DNA of 64,000 bases. Origin: CALCNS01 sp964425745 (GTDB lineage: Bacteria > Bacillota > JAAYKD01). Positions 23,772-33,517 of the stretch are shown here, piece by piece. The translations under genes and the position numbers were made by a program. The notes beneath the pieces were generated by a model. That model did not search any database. It was not told where the DNA came from and saw only the letters and a program-made list of their open reading frames with translations. The DNA lies in NCBI GenBank assembly GCA_964425745.1, contig CAYRNW010000013.1, positions 1 through 64,000 of the forward strand, given 5' to 3'. Position 1 is the first letter of the stretch. Each line of letters opens with the position of its first letter.

Positions 23772-26135
23772 TTACTTCAATTCCACAACAGTTGCTCCGT
23801 CTCCCCCTTCGTGAAAAGAAGCAAAGACATAGCTTTTAACATGAGGATGATTTTTCAAATAATCTCGGATCCCAGTTCTGAGAACCCCGGTCCCCTTACC
23901 ATGGATAATCCAAACCTTATTAAGTTGAGCAAGAAAGGCATCATCGAGAAATTTGTCGGTTGCCATAATCGCCTCATCTAAAGTTTGTCCACGAAGATCC
24001 AACTGGGTTTTCAAGAGTGGATCGGAAGGCGTTGAATCTTTCTTTGCAGCAAACATCGGCTTGATTGGTTCCAAAGTCTTCTTTTTACCAGTGCGTAATT
24101 GACTAATCGGTACTGAAATTTTCATCGCTCCCGCTTGAATCAAGACTTCGGTCTGACCATGAACCTCTTCCATTACTACACCTTCAACCATATATTTCGT
24201 CCAAATCACTGGATCACCAATTGCTAAGTCGCCCACCGGTTCACCAGATCGATCCTGTGAATGCTCATCCAAAGATGCCATTTTCCCTGACATTCGTCGA
24301 AAGGTTTGTCTGCTGTTCTGAGCAGCTTCGGTCAGTTCGCGTTCACTAATGTTCCTTCGTAAAGAACGAAGCTCTGTTAAGATCTCCTCAGCTTCCTGTC
24401 TTGCTGCTTTGATGACACCGGCAGCTTCAGACTGGGCGCGCTGTACTCGTTCCCGAGCTTTGAGGTTTGCATCTTCACGCTCCAATTGTATCGCTTTCTT
24501 CTCAGCTTCCCACTGAGAGCGTAATGCTTGTGCTTCAATACGATCTTGTTGGCTTTGCTTTAAATTTTCTTCCAACAGCGCTAACATATCTTCCACTTTT
24601 AACTGGTCTGATCCCACTTTGCTTCTGGCATAATCAATAACAGACTTATCCAGTCCCAAGCGCTGTGCTATTTCAAAGGCATTACTACGCCCTGGGATTC
24701 CGATCATGAGTCGATACGTTGGTCGAAGGGTTTCAATGTCAAATTCAACACTTGCGTTTTCTACACCGTCATGATGATATGCGAAAATTTTTAATTCGCT
24801 ATAATGCGTTGTAGCTACTACTCGGCTTTTTCGGTGTAAAAGCTCTTCTAGAATTGACATTGCCAGGGCCGCTCCTTCAGTTGGATCGGTTCCCGCTCCT
24901 AATTCGTCAAATAACACCAAACTATGCGCGGAAGCAACTTCCATGATTTTGACGATGTTGGTCATGTGTGAAGAAAAGGTCGATAAGCTTTGCTCAATAC
25001 TCTGCTCATCCCCAATGTCAGCAAAAATTTGATCAAACAACCCAATTTTGCTCCCCGTTTCAGCAGGAATATGAAGGCCACATTGCCCCATTAAATTTAG
25101 CAGCCCAACCGTTTTCAAGGTTACGGTCTTTCCACCGGTATTGGGACCCGTAATTAAGAGTACATGAAACCGTTCTCCCAAACGAATATCAATGGGAACA
25201 ACTTTGCCTTTGAGTAAAGGGTGCCGTGCTTGCCAGAAACGAATAGAGAAATCGCGACTGATTTCTGGTTCGGCTGCCTTCATAGCAAAAGATAACCTTG
25301 CACGGGCAAAAATGTAGTCGAAATTGGCTAAGGCATCCACACTGCGCTGAATGAAGAGATAATCGGAGCCGATTTTTGCTGAAATCTCCTGAAGGATTCG
25401 TAAGACTTCGTCTCGCTCCTGCGTTAAAACCTGACGTAATTCATTGTTTAATTCAACAATGACCATAGGTTCGATGAATAAGGTAGCACCACTATTGGAA
25501 GTATCATGAACAATACCCGGAATTGCATGACGATTCTCTTGTTTCACCGGAATAACATAGCGATCATTACGCATGGTTATGATCGATTCTTGCAGATACT
25601 TTTGAATCGTCGTGTTTCGGATAAAAGACTCCATTTTGGATTTCATATTCTGTTGAAATTGACGTATCGCAATACGCAATCGGCGTAACTCCGGGGTTGC
25701 ATTGTCTTTTACAAGTCCTTTTTCGTCCAAGATATCTAAAATGTCATCTTCTAACTTTTTGTGATTACTTAGATGAATCCCAACATCATTCAGAAAAGGA
25801 TAAAGCTCTCCGCTTTCTTGTAAAGTCTTTCGAATCTTTCGAGCGGCACCTAATGTGTATGCAATATTTAATAATTCCTCTCCCTCCAAAACGCCACCCA
25901 ATTCAGCTCTTTTAATCGCTGCCCGGATGTCGTGCAATCCACTTAACGGATTTGCACCGCTCTCCAGTAAACCACAGGCCTCACTGGTCTCCCTCTGCCA
26001 ACGGTATACGGTCTCAAAGTCGGAAGATGGAAACATTTCATCGATTTTTGCTTTGCCCATTCCCGATGAAACATAATCCGATAACATGGTTTGGATTTTT
26101 GGAAATTCGAGTGTGTGAATAGATTTTTGTTGCAT
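23772..26135 (-). CDS. mutS2: Endonuclease MutS2
   Basis: A 787-residue MutS2. The lever and clamp region is followed by the ABC ATPase with ITGPNTGGKTVTLKT (Walker A), the ST-DE region and LVLFDELGAGTDPTEGAAL (Walker B), and ATTHYSELK. A long charged coiled coil (residues about 520-640) leads to the C-terminal Smr endonuclease domain starting LDLRGQTLDEA and containing IIHGKGTGVLR. MutS2 acts on recombination intermediates and on collided ribosomes. The ATG at 26135 is 7 nt after AGGAGG; a TTG one codon earlier is closer than usual. Last gene of the pheST operon. Confidence 0.95.
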   Translation of the reverse strand: MQQKSIHTLEFPKIQTMLSDYVSSGMGKAKIDEMFPSSDFETVYRWQRETSEACGLLESGANPLSGLHDIRAAIKRAELGGVLEGEELLNIAYTLGAARKIRKTLQESGELYPFLNDVGIHLSNHKKLEDDILDILDEKGLVKDNATPELRRLRIAIRQFQQNMKSKMESFIRNTTIQKYLQESIITMRNDRYVIPVKQENRHAIPGIVHDTSNSGATLFIEPMVIVELNNELRQVLTQERDEVLRILQEISAKIGSDYLFIQRSVDALANFDYIFARARLSFAMKAAEPEISRDFSIRFWQARHPLLKGKVVPIDIRLGERFHVLLITGPNTGGKTVTLKTVGLLNLMGQCGLHIPAETGSKIGLFDQIFADIGDEQSIEQSLSTFSSHMTNIVKIMEVASAHSLVLFDELGAGTDPTEGAALAMSILEELLHRKSRVVATTHYSELKIFAYHHDGVENASVEFDIETLRPTYRLMIGIPGRSNAFEIAQRLGLDKSVIDYARSKVGSDQLKVEDMLALLEENLKQSQQDRIEAQALRSQWEAEKKAIQLEREDANLKARERVQRAQSEAAGVIKAARQEAEEILTELRSLRRNISERELTEAAQNSRQTFRRMSGKMASLDEHSQDRSGEPVGDLAIGDPVIWTKYMVEGVVMEEVHGQTEVLIQAGAMKISVPISQLRTGKKKTLEPIKPMFAAKKDSTPSDPLLKTQLDLRGQTLDEAIMATDKFLDDAFLAQLNKVWIIHGKGTGVLRTGIRDYLKNHPHVKSYVFASFHEGGDGATVVELK

Positions 26136-26156
26136 CAATTCACCTCCTAGGTTTCG

Positions 26157-28631
26157 TTATTCTACGCCGCGGAAGGTATGTCCTTTTGTGGTCTCTGCCC
26201 TCAGCAGGGTTTCCAATTGTTGGCGGTATAGCTTCCCTTGTTGAAGCCAATCCGACGAATCTTTTAAGAACGCCTTAAGCGACTCTTGCCAGATTGATGC
26301 CGCCTCTACGATAATTTGCGGATCAAGATGCCTAAGATCTACAAGCCAATGAACATAGCCACTTCGCTGTAATTGATAGTAATGCTCCATTAAACACAAT
26401 TCGCTGCTGTTGAGCAAATGTGTTCTACAGAATTGATTTTGAGCAACCAAGAAACTCTTACCCAAGCGGTCGACCATAGGCCATAACGCAGGAGCTTGGT
26501 TGTTCCCGTTCTTATAACATAACAAACACTTTCCATGTCGATTCCAAGTCAAGCAATGATTACTGATCATCAGGTTTTGCCGACCACCGATCAAAAACTG
26601 CCACTGAACTTTTGGAAATTCAACCGGTAGGTTCGCAGATTGTTGCAAAGACAATTCCGGATAAATGGTTAATTGTTCAAAATCGGTATTAGCAATAAGG
26701 TTGCGAACTGCTTCGTGATTCATCAATTGTAGCGACCAATCGCCTCTGAGCTTAAGAGTGGGAAAGCGGGTTGCAATAACATGAGCTTGAGACGGTTGCG
26801 CGATTTTAACAGGGCAGTTATGGGAATTGGCCACTTCCAGAAGAGGATTCCATATATTCCATTCTGTGTCATGCACGATGGTTGGCAAACTAAACTCAAC
26901 CTCGATTTCATAGCTTTTTGCTTGAACCAAGATCTGTTCGAGTTCCTTCGGTGACATCGCCCCATAAAAGCTATCTCCACCAATCGAGATTGCTTCTGGC
27001 TTCGTTTTCAGTAAAGCTTGCGCTTGCTCATAGTTGCCCACAGCAAATTGTAGTTTGGGTGTCTCACTTGTAGTCGGAGATCTTTTAGCTGCATTTTTTA
27101 CGTAATGCTTTATAACCTTTTCCTCTTCGCGTAAGGATCCATACCAAAGCATATCGGTCCAATGACGACGGATTGCATTTAATGCAGACCCCGAAAGATG
27201 CAGCGGAGCCTCTTGCTCTAAATGAAGATGACGAATAAGGTACGGTGTCTCATGCAACTTTTCAAAAAACTGCCGCACTCGTTGTTCGGTCAAACCCTGT
27301 TCTTTTGCTTTCACTGGCACATACTGAGGATACTCAAACTGAAGTGTCTGGTTCTCGAATCGAAGTCCGAGCACAGTCGGTTGCCCTTCCTTGAGAATGA
27401 GTGTTAAATCCACTTCCCTTGGACGCATTTTAAAAGATTCTTGGGCTACTCGTATTTGCTTTTCAGTTTCTATTAAAATTTCTTGATTCTCTAACAAGGA
27501 TAAAATGACATTTTCAGAAGAGCTCTTACCCGTAAAAGGAGGAATTGTCATTTCCCCTTTAGGATCGATTTCTTCGTTCAGTTCAAAAACCATTTCTTCT
27601 GCTCCTTGGCGAAGCAGGAGACGATCCCCTTTCGCAATTCTCATCGAGCTTGGTAATTTAAATTTTAATCCCGGTTTCAGTTCAGACGCTTTCCAACGAG
27701 CCAGTTCTAGTCCACGATTTCCCGGGAAATCCGAGCTAAGCAGAGCAGGCGATTTTGCTTCAAACGCAAATCCTTTGCTGAAGTCACGATTAAAAGCTAA
27801 ACGCAAGAGATCGTAGGTAGGTTCAATTCGTTCCGAGGATTCTTTTAAACCTAAAGCGTCTACAGCTCTACGATATTCCCGAACAACATGATATACATAA
27901 GCCGGTTTTTTCATACGGCCTTCGATTTTGATGGCCTGGACTCCTGCGTCTTGAAAAGCTTTAACTTGATCGACCACGCATAAATCCTTGGTTGACAAAT
28001 AAAATCCCTCTTTGCCATCAACCTGATATGCTAGGCGGCAAGGCTGAGCACAACGCCCGCGATTTCCGCTCCTTCCTCCTAGAAAACTGCTCATATAGCA
28101 TTGACCTGAGTAGGCAAAGCATAGCGCACCATGCGCAAATACTTCAACTTTAATCGAACTTGTTTGGGCGATCTTTTGGATTTCTGCTAAAGCCAGTTCT
28201 CGAGCTAAGACAACCCTTTGGAACCCTTGTTCCGCTGCCCAGGCTACGCCTTCTTGATTATGCAGCGTCATCTGAGTACTGGCATGAACCTCCATATGAG
28301 GTAATTCTCTTCTGATCATGCTTAATAAGCCTATGTCCTGAAGGATTAATGCATCAACTCCTTGAGCATAGACTTCTTTTGCATAGGCAAGTGCTTCTTC
28401 TAACTCCTCGTCTCGCAAGAGCGTATTCATTGTCATATAAATTCGTACACCATGACGATGAGCAAAGCGAATACCCGCCAAGATTTCTTTTTCACTGAAA
28501 TTGGTAGCATAAGCACGCGCATTAAACTGCTTGCCACCTAAGTAAATGGCATCGGCACCTGCGGCAACGGCAGCATAAAGGGCTTGCAAACTTCCTGCGG
28601 GAGCTAAAATTTCAATTTTTGAGTTCTTCAT
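26157..28631 (-). CDS. U32 family peptidase / RNA hydroxylation-type protein with DUF3656
   Basis: An 824-residue U32 protein. The N-terminal TIM barrel begins LAPAGSLQALYAAVAAGADAIYLGG, and the family Cys cluster CFAYSGQCYMSSFLGGRSGNRGRCAQPC (about residues 172-199, four Cys) binds an iron-sulfur cluster in characterised relatives that hydroxylate tRNA or rRNA bases. The middle DUF3656 and a second barrel follow, with a further Cys-rich stretch CLTWNRHGKCLLC near residue 700. Called a collagenase-like peptidase historically; an RNA-modifying role is more likely. It follows pheT by 2 nt. zapA, often found between pheT and this gene, is not seen. Confidence 0.88.
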   Translation of the reverse strand: MKNSKIEILAPAGSLQALYAAVAAGADAIYLGGKQFNARAYATNFSEKEILAGIRFAHRHGVRIYMTMNTLLRDEELEEALAYAKEVYAQGVDALILQDIGLLSMIRRELPHMEVHASTQMTLHNQEGVAWAAEQGFQRVVLARELALAEIQKIAQTSSIKVEVFAHGALCFAYSGQCYMSSFLGGRSGNRGRCAQPCRLAYQVDGKEGFYLSTKDLCVVDQVKAFQDAGVQAIKIEGRMKKPAYVYHVVREYRRAVDALGLKESSERIEPTYDLLRLAFNRDFSKGFAFEAKSPALLSSDFPGNRGLELARWKASELKPGLKFKLPSSMRIAKGDRLLLRQGAEEMVFELNEEIDPKGEMTIPPFTGKSSSENVILSLLENQEILIETEKQIRVAQESFKMRPREVDLTLILKEGQPTVLGLRFENQTLQFEYPQYVPVKAKEQGLTEQRVRQFFEKLHETPYLIRHLHLEQEAPLHLSGSALNAIRRHWTDMLWYGSLREEEKVIKHYVKNAAKRSPTTSETPKLQFAVGNYEQAQALLKTKPEAISIGGDSFYGAMSPKELEQILVQAKSYEIEVEFSLPTIVHDTEWNIWNPLLEVANSHNCPVKIAQPSQAHVIATRFPTLKLRGDWSLQLMNHEAVRNLIANTDFEQLTIYPELSLQQSANLPVEFPKVQWQFLIGGRQNLMISNHCLTWNRHGKCLLCYKNGNNQAPALWPMVDRLGKSFLVAQNQFCRTHLLNSSELCLMEHYYQLQRSGYVHWLVDLRHLDPQIIVEAASIWQESLKAFLKDSSDWLQQGKLYRQQLETLLRAETTKGHTFRGVE

Positions 28632-28633
28632 TC

Positions 28634-30703
28634 TTATGTCCTTAATTGGGTATCGAACTGCAAGCTGACTGCTCTTAGAATCTCACTGTGGCATACGACA
28701 ACCTCTTGATCCGTTAAAGTACGGTCTTTAGCGCGGTAGGTCAGTGCAAATGCTAAACTCTTGAAACCTTCTTTCACTTGAGTTCCAGTATATACGTCAA
28801 AGAGTTTGACTGCTTCCAAAAGGACTCCGCCTTGCTGAACAATAGCTTGTTCTACTTCGCGGGCAGAAATCTGTTTAGGAACCAGTAACGCTAAATCTCG
28901 ATAGATTGCTTGATAACGAGACAAAGATTTTACGGCAATTTGTGGGTTTGCAAATTGTAGCAGCTGATCCAGCGATAAATCAGCAAGAAAAACACGTCGA
29001 GGCAGCTCCCATTTCTTTTCAATTTGCGGATGCAGTGCTCCCATGGTACCTACGACTTTTCCGTTCAGAATGATGTCAGCACACTGATAAGGATGGAAGA
29101 GTTCATTGGTCTTATTTTCTTGAATCTGCATCGGCCAATCAAGCAATGAGAACAACGCTTCAATGGCACCCTTCAAGTGGAAGAAAGATGCTTCAATTTT
29201 TGGTTGCATCCAGTGCGTAGAACGGTACTCACCCGACAAAACAAGGGTTAATCGGGTTTCTTCTTGAGGTAGATCTACAAGAGGCAATGCTTTAGGAAGG
29301 TAGACTCGCCCAAGTTCATACAAAGCCACATCAGAATTCTGGCGATTTTGATTATATTGCAGTCCACGCAAAATGCCGGGGATCAAGCTCGTACGCATAA
29401 CACTTTGAGCATCGTTCATAGGGTTTAGCAAGGGAATCGCTTGGCGAAGCGGATGTTCTGGGTCAGAATAGAGCTCTTCCAAATCTTGCTTTGCGATGAA
29501 TGAATAATTGACCGCTTCATGATACCCTTGATGAACCATGATTCGATGAATCTGATCCACTAATTTTTGTCGTAAGCTCAACCCACCTTGCGTCGTCATT
29601 CCACTGGGAAGTTGAGCTGGTATTTGATCGAATCCAATTAAACGTGCTACTTCTTCTACCAAATCAACTTCTTGTTCAATATCCTGGCGTCGGGAAGGTA
29701 CATTGACTGACCATCCTTCTTCCGTTGTGACGATATCAAAGTTCAAATCTCGTAACGTTTGCTCCACTTTTTCACTCGGAAAATGCAAGCCGACACGCGC
29801 ATCCAAATAGGTGCGGCGAAGAACGATTTCTTTGGATTGAGTAGGTTCATAACTGTTTGCCGAGATTACTTCTGTTGCAGGACGTCCAACCTTCATTTCT
29901 TTCGCTAACTGGACCACTCGTTGTAACGCTTTCATCAACCCACTGGGGTCGACTCCTTTTTCAAATCGGATTGCGGCTTCGCTACGTAAATCCAGTGCTT
30001 TTGCTGAACGTCGGATGGATCTTCTTTCAAAATAGGCCGCTTCGAATAAAATCGTTTGGGTTTTTGAAGTAACTTCGCTGTTGAGTCCACCCATAATTCC
30101 GCCAATACCAATGGGTTTCTTAGGGTCGCATATTAAAATCGTTCCCTGAGGCAACTCTCTTCGCTGTCCATCGAGTGAAAGAAGAACTTCATTCGCTTCG
30201 GCTTGGCGGACCACCACCTGATGATTCTCCAGACAATCGTAATCAAAAGCATGAAGAGGTTGCCCGGTTTCCATCATTACATAATTTGTAATGTCAACAA
30301 TATTATTGATGCTGCGCATGCCGATGGCTTCCAACCTTTTTTGCATCCATGCCGGTGAACTTCCGATTTGAACATCATAGAGCATAAGTGCTAAGTAGGT
30401 CGGACACAAATTCGGGTCTTTTAAGATAATCTTTTCTTCGTTCTGTGTAATCGGTAAAGCTTCTAAAGAGGGTAACTGCACTGGCAACCCAAGCACGGCT
30501 CCCACCTCGTAGGCTACACCCCACATACTCAGACAATCGGAACGATTGGGTGTTAGGTCCAATTCGATAACGGCATCACCGGTATCATCAGTTTCCACGC
30601 TATCGATTTCAATCCCGGCTTCGGCCATTTTTTGAGCGATTTGCTTGGGTGTCGCTTGGAGCGTGGGGATAAGCTCTTTTAACCAACTGTATAAAACTTT
30701 CAT
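28634..30703 (-). CDS. pheT: Phenylalanyl-tRNA synthetase beta subunit, short form lacking the OB-fold domain
   Basis: A 689-residue PheT; the family norm is about 790-810. After the first B1 segment (MKVLYSWLKEL..EAGIEIDSVET, residues 1-38) the sequence jumps straight to AVIELDLTPNRSDCLSMWGVAYE, so the roughly 110-residue EMAP/OB-fold tRNA-binding insert is missing. The B3/B4 editing region (NNIVDITNYVM, GIGGIMGG, RSEAAIRFEKG), B5, the catalytic-like domain and the C-terminal ferredoxin-fold anticodon-binding domain are all present. The deletion is clean with no frameshift. It follows pheS with a 12-nt gap and a strong AGGAGG. It attaches Phe to its tRNA with PheS. Confidence 0.93.
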   Translation of the reverse strand: MKVLYSWLKELIPTLQATPKQIAQKMAEAGIEIDSVETDDTGDAVIELDLTPNRSDCLSMWGVAYEVGAVLGLPVQLPSLEALPITQNEEKIILKDPNLCPTYLALMLYDVQIGSSPAWMQKRLEAIGMRSINNIVDITNYVMMETGQPLHAFDYDCLENHQVVVRQAEANEVLLSLDGQRRELPQGTILICDPKKPIGIGGIMGGLNSEVTSKTQTILFEAAYFERRSIRRSAKALDLRSEAAIRFEKGVDPSGLMKALQRVVQLAKEMKVGRPATEVISANSYEPTQSKEIVLRRTYLDARVGLHFPSEKVEQTLRDLNFDIVTTEEGWSVNVPSRRQDIEQEVDLVEEVARLIGFDQIPAQLPSGMTTQGGLSLRQKLVDQIHRIMVHQGYHEAVNYSFIAKQDLEELYSDPEHPLRQAIPLLNPMNDAQSVMRTSLIPGILRGLQYNQNRQNSDVALYELGRVYLPKALPLVDLPQEETRLTLVLSGEYRSTHWMQPKIEASFFHLKGAIEALFSLLDWPMQIQENKTNELFHPYQCADIILNGKVVGTMGALHPQIEKKWELPRRVFLADLSLDQLLQFANPQIAVKSLSRYQAIYRDLALLVPKQISAREVEQAIVQQGGVLLEAVKLFDVYTGTQVKEGFKSLAFALTYRAKDRTLTDQEVVVCHSEILRAVSLQFDTQLRT

Positions 30704-30715
30704 ACGAATCTCCTC

Positions 30716-31744
30716 CTACAAACGGAATTGCTTCAAGAAGCGCAAGTCATTCTGATACATTTGTCTCATATCGTCGATCGCAAATTTCAACATTGCCATT
30801 CGCTCGACTCCCATACCAAAAGCCAGTCCACTGACTTGTTCCGGATCGTAACCACCCATTTTTAATACATTGGGATGCACCATGCCAGCTCCCAAAATTT
30901 CAATCCAACCAGAGTTCTTGCATAACCTACAGCCACTACCGCTACAGGCAAAGCAAGAAATATCAACTTCAACGCTGGGTTCTGTGAAAGGGAAAAAGGA
31001 TGGTCTTAACCGGATTTCCCTCTCTGCACCAAACATTTGCTTGGCAAAAGACAATAGTAATCCTTTTAAGGTTGCCATGGAAACTTCTTTGTCAACCAAG
31101 AGGCCCTCCACCTGATGGAACATGGGAGTATGCGTCGCGTCCTCATCTCTTCGGTACACCTTACCCGGAACGATGATTTTAATCGGTAATTCAGGTGACA
31201 TGCTTTCCATAGTTCTTGCTTGCATTGGAGAAGTATGCGTTCGAAGCAACAAGTCTTCTGTTATATAAAAGGTATCTTGCATTTCTCGAGCTGGATGGTC
31301 TAGTGGTATATTTAAAGCCTGAAAATCATAATAATCTGTTTCGATCTCAGGACCTTCAACCACAGTGAATCCTAACCCCACAAAGATCTCTTTCACTTCT
31401 TGCAAGATTAGTGTAATGGGGTGAAGGCTCCCTTCCGGGAGGCTATACCCCGGTAAGGTAATATCGATCTGTTCGGAGCGAATTTTTTCATGCTGTTCCT
31501 TTTGCCCGAACAGCGCTTCTTTTTGCGATAGCTCAACCTCAATGAGATTTCGAACCTCATTCGCAACTTGCCCAAATTTTGGCCGATCTTCTGCCGATAA
31601 TTTGCCCATTTGTCGGAGCAGAAGTGTTAATTCGCCCTTCTTACCCAAATATTGAACGCGTAACTCGTTTAATCCGGCTGTATTTTCTGCCCGTTCAATA
31701 CTTTCTAATGCAGTTTGTTTGAGCTGAAGTAAAGTTTCAATCAT
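30716..31744 (-). CDS. pheS: Phenylalanyl-tRNA synthetase alpha subunit
   Basis: A 342-residue catalytic subunit of the alpha2-beta2 PheRS. An N-terminal coiled coil (residues 1-85) is followed by class II motif 2 (VYRRDEDATHTPMFHQVEGL), FFPFTEPSVEVDISC with CFACSGSGCRLCKNSGW, and motif 3 GLAFGMGVERMAML. The ATG at 31744 has GGGAGGG upstream; the frame to 31861 runs into the T-box terminator and was rejected. The four-Cys stretch is common in bacterial PheS. Transcription is controlled by the Phe T-box just upstream. Confidence 0.96.
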   Translation of the reverse strand: MIETLLQLKQTALESIERAENTAGLNELRVQYLGKKGELTLLLRQMGKLSAEDRPKFGQVANEVRNLIEVELSQKEALFGQKEQHEKIRSEQIDITLPGYSLPEGSLHPITLILQEVKEIFVGLGFTVVEGPEIETDYYDFQALNIPLDHPAREMQDTFYITEDLLLRTHTSPMQARTMESMSPELPIKIIVPGKVYRRDEDATHTPMFHQVEGLLVDKEVSMATLKGLLLSFAKQMFGAEREIRLRPSFFPFTEPSVEVDISCFACSGSGCRLCKNSGWIEILGAGMVHPNVLKMGGYDPEQVSGLAFGMGVERMAMLKFAIDDMRQMYQNDLRFLKQFRL

Positions 31745-31776
31745 AGTGTTCCCTCCCGTTTTTGAATATACTCCAT

Positions 31777-32018
31777 AAAAAAAAGACCTCTCCCATAAGG
31801 GGCGAAGTCTTCGCGGTACCACCCTTGATTCAATAGAAAATTCTATTGTCTCATTCAGCATTAACGGAACTACCGGCTCAGCCTACCCCGAAAAGCGGAT
31901 CAGCCTGCAGCTTTTGAGGTGAACTTCCCGACGCTTTCGCAGATCTTAGCTCTCAGTCTATGGCTATGATTCCCTGTAAAGCTCTTAACGCGGTACTCTC
32001 CCCAGTCATTGCTATTAA
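31777..32018 (-). ncRNA. T-box leader, Phe specifier (UUC)
   Basis: The conserved T-box AGGGTGGTACCGCG lies at 31812-31825, followed by the terminator hairpin and eight T (31777-31811). Stem I contains GGGAAGTTCACC, in which TTC followed by A fits the specifier position for tRNA-Phe. Uncharged tRNA-Phe would stabilise the antiterminator and open pheS-pheT-U32-mutS2. Confidence 0.93.
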
Positions 32019-32023
32019 ATCAT

Positions 32024-32052
32024 AATATATCATAATTCCTCTATGACCGCAA
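32024..32052 (-). promoter_or_regulatory. Promoter of the Phe T-box operon
   Basis: TTGCGG (32047-32052), 17 bp, TATATT (32024-32029) on the minus strand, just after the stop of the methyltransferase gene. Confidence 0.65.
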
Positions 32053-32056
32053 GTAT

Positions 32057-32842
32057 TTATTTTTGCATGTGATACAATAATATACCGGCCGCAACTCCTG
32101 CATTTAGCGATTCAGCAGGGCCTGTCATAGGAATTTTCAACCGATAATCGGCTACCTGTAATAACCAGTCAGCGACGCCTTGACCTTCGTTCCCAATGAC
32201 AAGTGCCAAGGGTTCGCGAAGCCAGGGTTGATTTTCAAGATCTTCCGCATTCTCCAAAGCAGAGACAACCAAAGGAAGCTTGTGTTTAGAAAGTAGTGTA
32301 ACAAGCTCTAGGTCTTGTTCCGGAATCACCATGCGTATGTAAAACAAGGTTCCCGCTGAAGCCCGTACTACTTTATCGTTCCATGGATCTCCACAACCCG
32401 CAAGAAACACAACTGCGTCGAATCCAAAGGCAACGGCATTACGAATGGCAGTCCCGATGTTGCCGGGGTCTTGAAGGCGATCTAAAATCAAAATCCTCAT
32501 CGTAGAATTGATCTCAGAAAGAGCATGTTCTTTCATTTCAGCGATCGCTACCAATCCTTGATTCGCTTCTGTTTGGCTGAGACGCCTCATGACTTCTTCG
32601 CCGACAAGAACCAATCGAGTCCCTTTAATGGAAGCTTGAGATAAAAACTCCTTATTTCGCTCTGGTATAGAAGATTTCTCCGTAAAAAAAACGGTATCTA
32701 ACGTTCGACCCGCGGAATGAGCCATCTCTAAAACGCGGATTCCCTCAATCAAAAATCTCTTCAGGGCTATTCTACCTTTTTTCTGGTGTAAGCTTCTTGC
32801 TTCTTGAATCAGCGGATTCTGAATTGATGTGATGATTTGCAT
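32057..32842 (-). CDS. TrmH/SpoU family RNA 2'-O-methyltransferase
   Basis: A 261-residue SPOUT-class methyltransferase. The N-terminal substrate-binding part (LHQKKGRIALKRFLIEGIRVLE) is followed by the knot: motif 1 ILDRLQDPGNIGTAIRNAVAFGFD, motif 2 LVIGNEGQGV and motif 3 IPMTGPAESLNAGVAAGILLY. It methylates the ribose of a tRNA or rRNA nucleotide; which one is unclear. Genes of this type regularly sit between rplT and pheS. It starts after the rplT terminator and ends 5 nt before the pheS promoter. Confidence 0.9.
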   Translation of the reverse strand: MQIITSIQNPLIQEARSLHQKKGRIALKRFLIEGIRVLEMAHSAGRTLDTVFFTEKSSIPERNKEFLSQASIKGTRLVLVGEEVMRRLSQTEANQGLVAIAEMKEHALSEINSTMRILILDRLQDPGNIGTAIRNAVAFGFDAVVFLAGCGDPWNDKVVRASAGTLFYIRMVIPEQDLELVTLLSKHKLPLVVSALENAEDLENQPWLREPLALVIGNEGQGVADWLLQVADYRLKIPMTGPAESLNAGVAAGILLYHMQK

Positions 32843-32852
32843 ATTGACTCCT

Positions 32853-32896
32853 AAAAAAAGACCGCGGCTTTCCCTTTTTGTGGAATTCGCGGTCTT
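32853..32896 (-). terminator. Terminator after rplT
   Basis: AAGACCGCG pairs with CGCGGTCTT over a 20-nt loop and is followed by seven T on the minus strand. It precedes the methyltransferase gene, so only leaky read-through would reach it. Confidence 0.85.
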
Positions 32897-32902
32897 CTCA
32901 TA

Positions 32903-33259
32903 TTACTGATTTAATTGTGCTTTTGCTACTTCCACAAATTGAACGAAACCATTCATATCGGTTACTGCTAAATCAGCTAACATTTTACGATTGACTTCTA
33001 CATTCGCTTTTTTCAAGCCTGCAATGAAACGGCTGTATGACAAACCATTCATGCGGGAAGCTGCATTGATACGAGCAATCCATAATTTACGGAAATCGCG
33101 TTTACGGTTGCGACGGTCACGGCGAGCATAATAGCCGGCTTTCATAACTGCCTGATTGGCTACTCTAAATTGTTTGCTCTTCGAACCCCGATAACCACGA
33201 GCTAATTTTAAAATCTTATTATGTCTTCTGCGGGAAACCATTCCGCCTTTTATTCTCAT
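32903..33259 (-). CDS. rplT: 50S ribosomal protein L20
   Basis: A 118-residue protein of standard length, an early 23S rRNA-binding assembly protein. The very basic N-terminus (IKGGMVSRRRHNKILKLARGYRGSKSKQFR) and the C-terminal SYSRFIAGLKKA are typical; most homologues begin with Pro-Arg, here Arg-Ile. L20 is also the autorepressor of this operon through the leader at 34062-34178. Strong AGGAGG before the ATG. Confidence 0.97.
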   Translation of the reverse strand: MRIKGGMVSRRRHNKILKLARGYRGSKSKQFRVANQAVMKAGYYARRDRRNRKRDFRKLWIARINAASRMNGLSYSRFIAGLKKANVEVNRKMLADLAVTDMNGFVQFVEVAKAQLNQ

Positions 33260-33289
33260 TGTAGTATCCTCCTTGCGACGCGCTTATCT

Positions 33290-33487
33290 TTAAAGATAGG
33301 GTATTAAACGACTGATTCGTCGTTGTTCAGAAGCGGAAACCAGTGTAGTTCCACTTAATTGACGTTTTTGCTTTGCACTCTTGCATAAAGCTTTATGGCG
33401 ATGATAAGCGTGTTTGCGAGATACCAAGCCGGTTCCGGTTTTGCGGAGGCGCTTAGCAGCTCCTCTATGGGTTTTAATTTTAGGCAT
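33290..33487 (-). CDS. rpmI: 50S ribosomal protein L35
   Basis: A 65-residue basic protein beginning PKIKTHRGAAKRLRKTGTG, the L35 signature, and ending SRLIPYL. Standard length. It lies between infC and rplT with 30-nt gaps on both sides, the normal order in Bacillota. Confidence 0.97.
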   Translation of the reverse strand: MPKIKTHRGAAKRLRKTGTGLVSRKHAYHRHKALCKSAKQKRQLSGTTLVSASEQRRISRLIPYL

Positions 33488-33517
33488 AGTGAAAACTCCT
33501 TCCTAATCTGCGAACCA

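Noticed and set aside
31745..31861. N-terminal extension of PheS
   Set aside because: The extension is encoded by the T-box terminator and antiterminator region; a strong ribosome-binding site supports the ATG at 31744.
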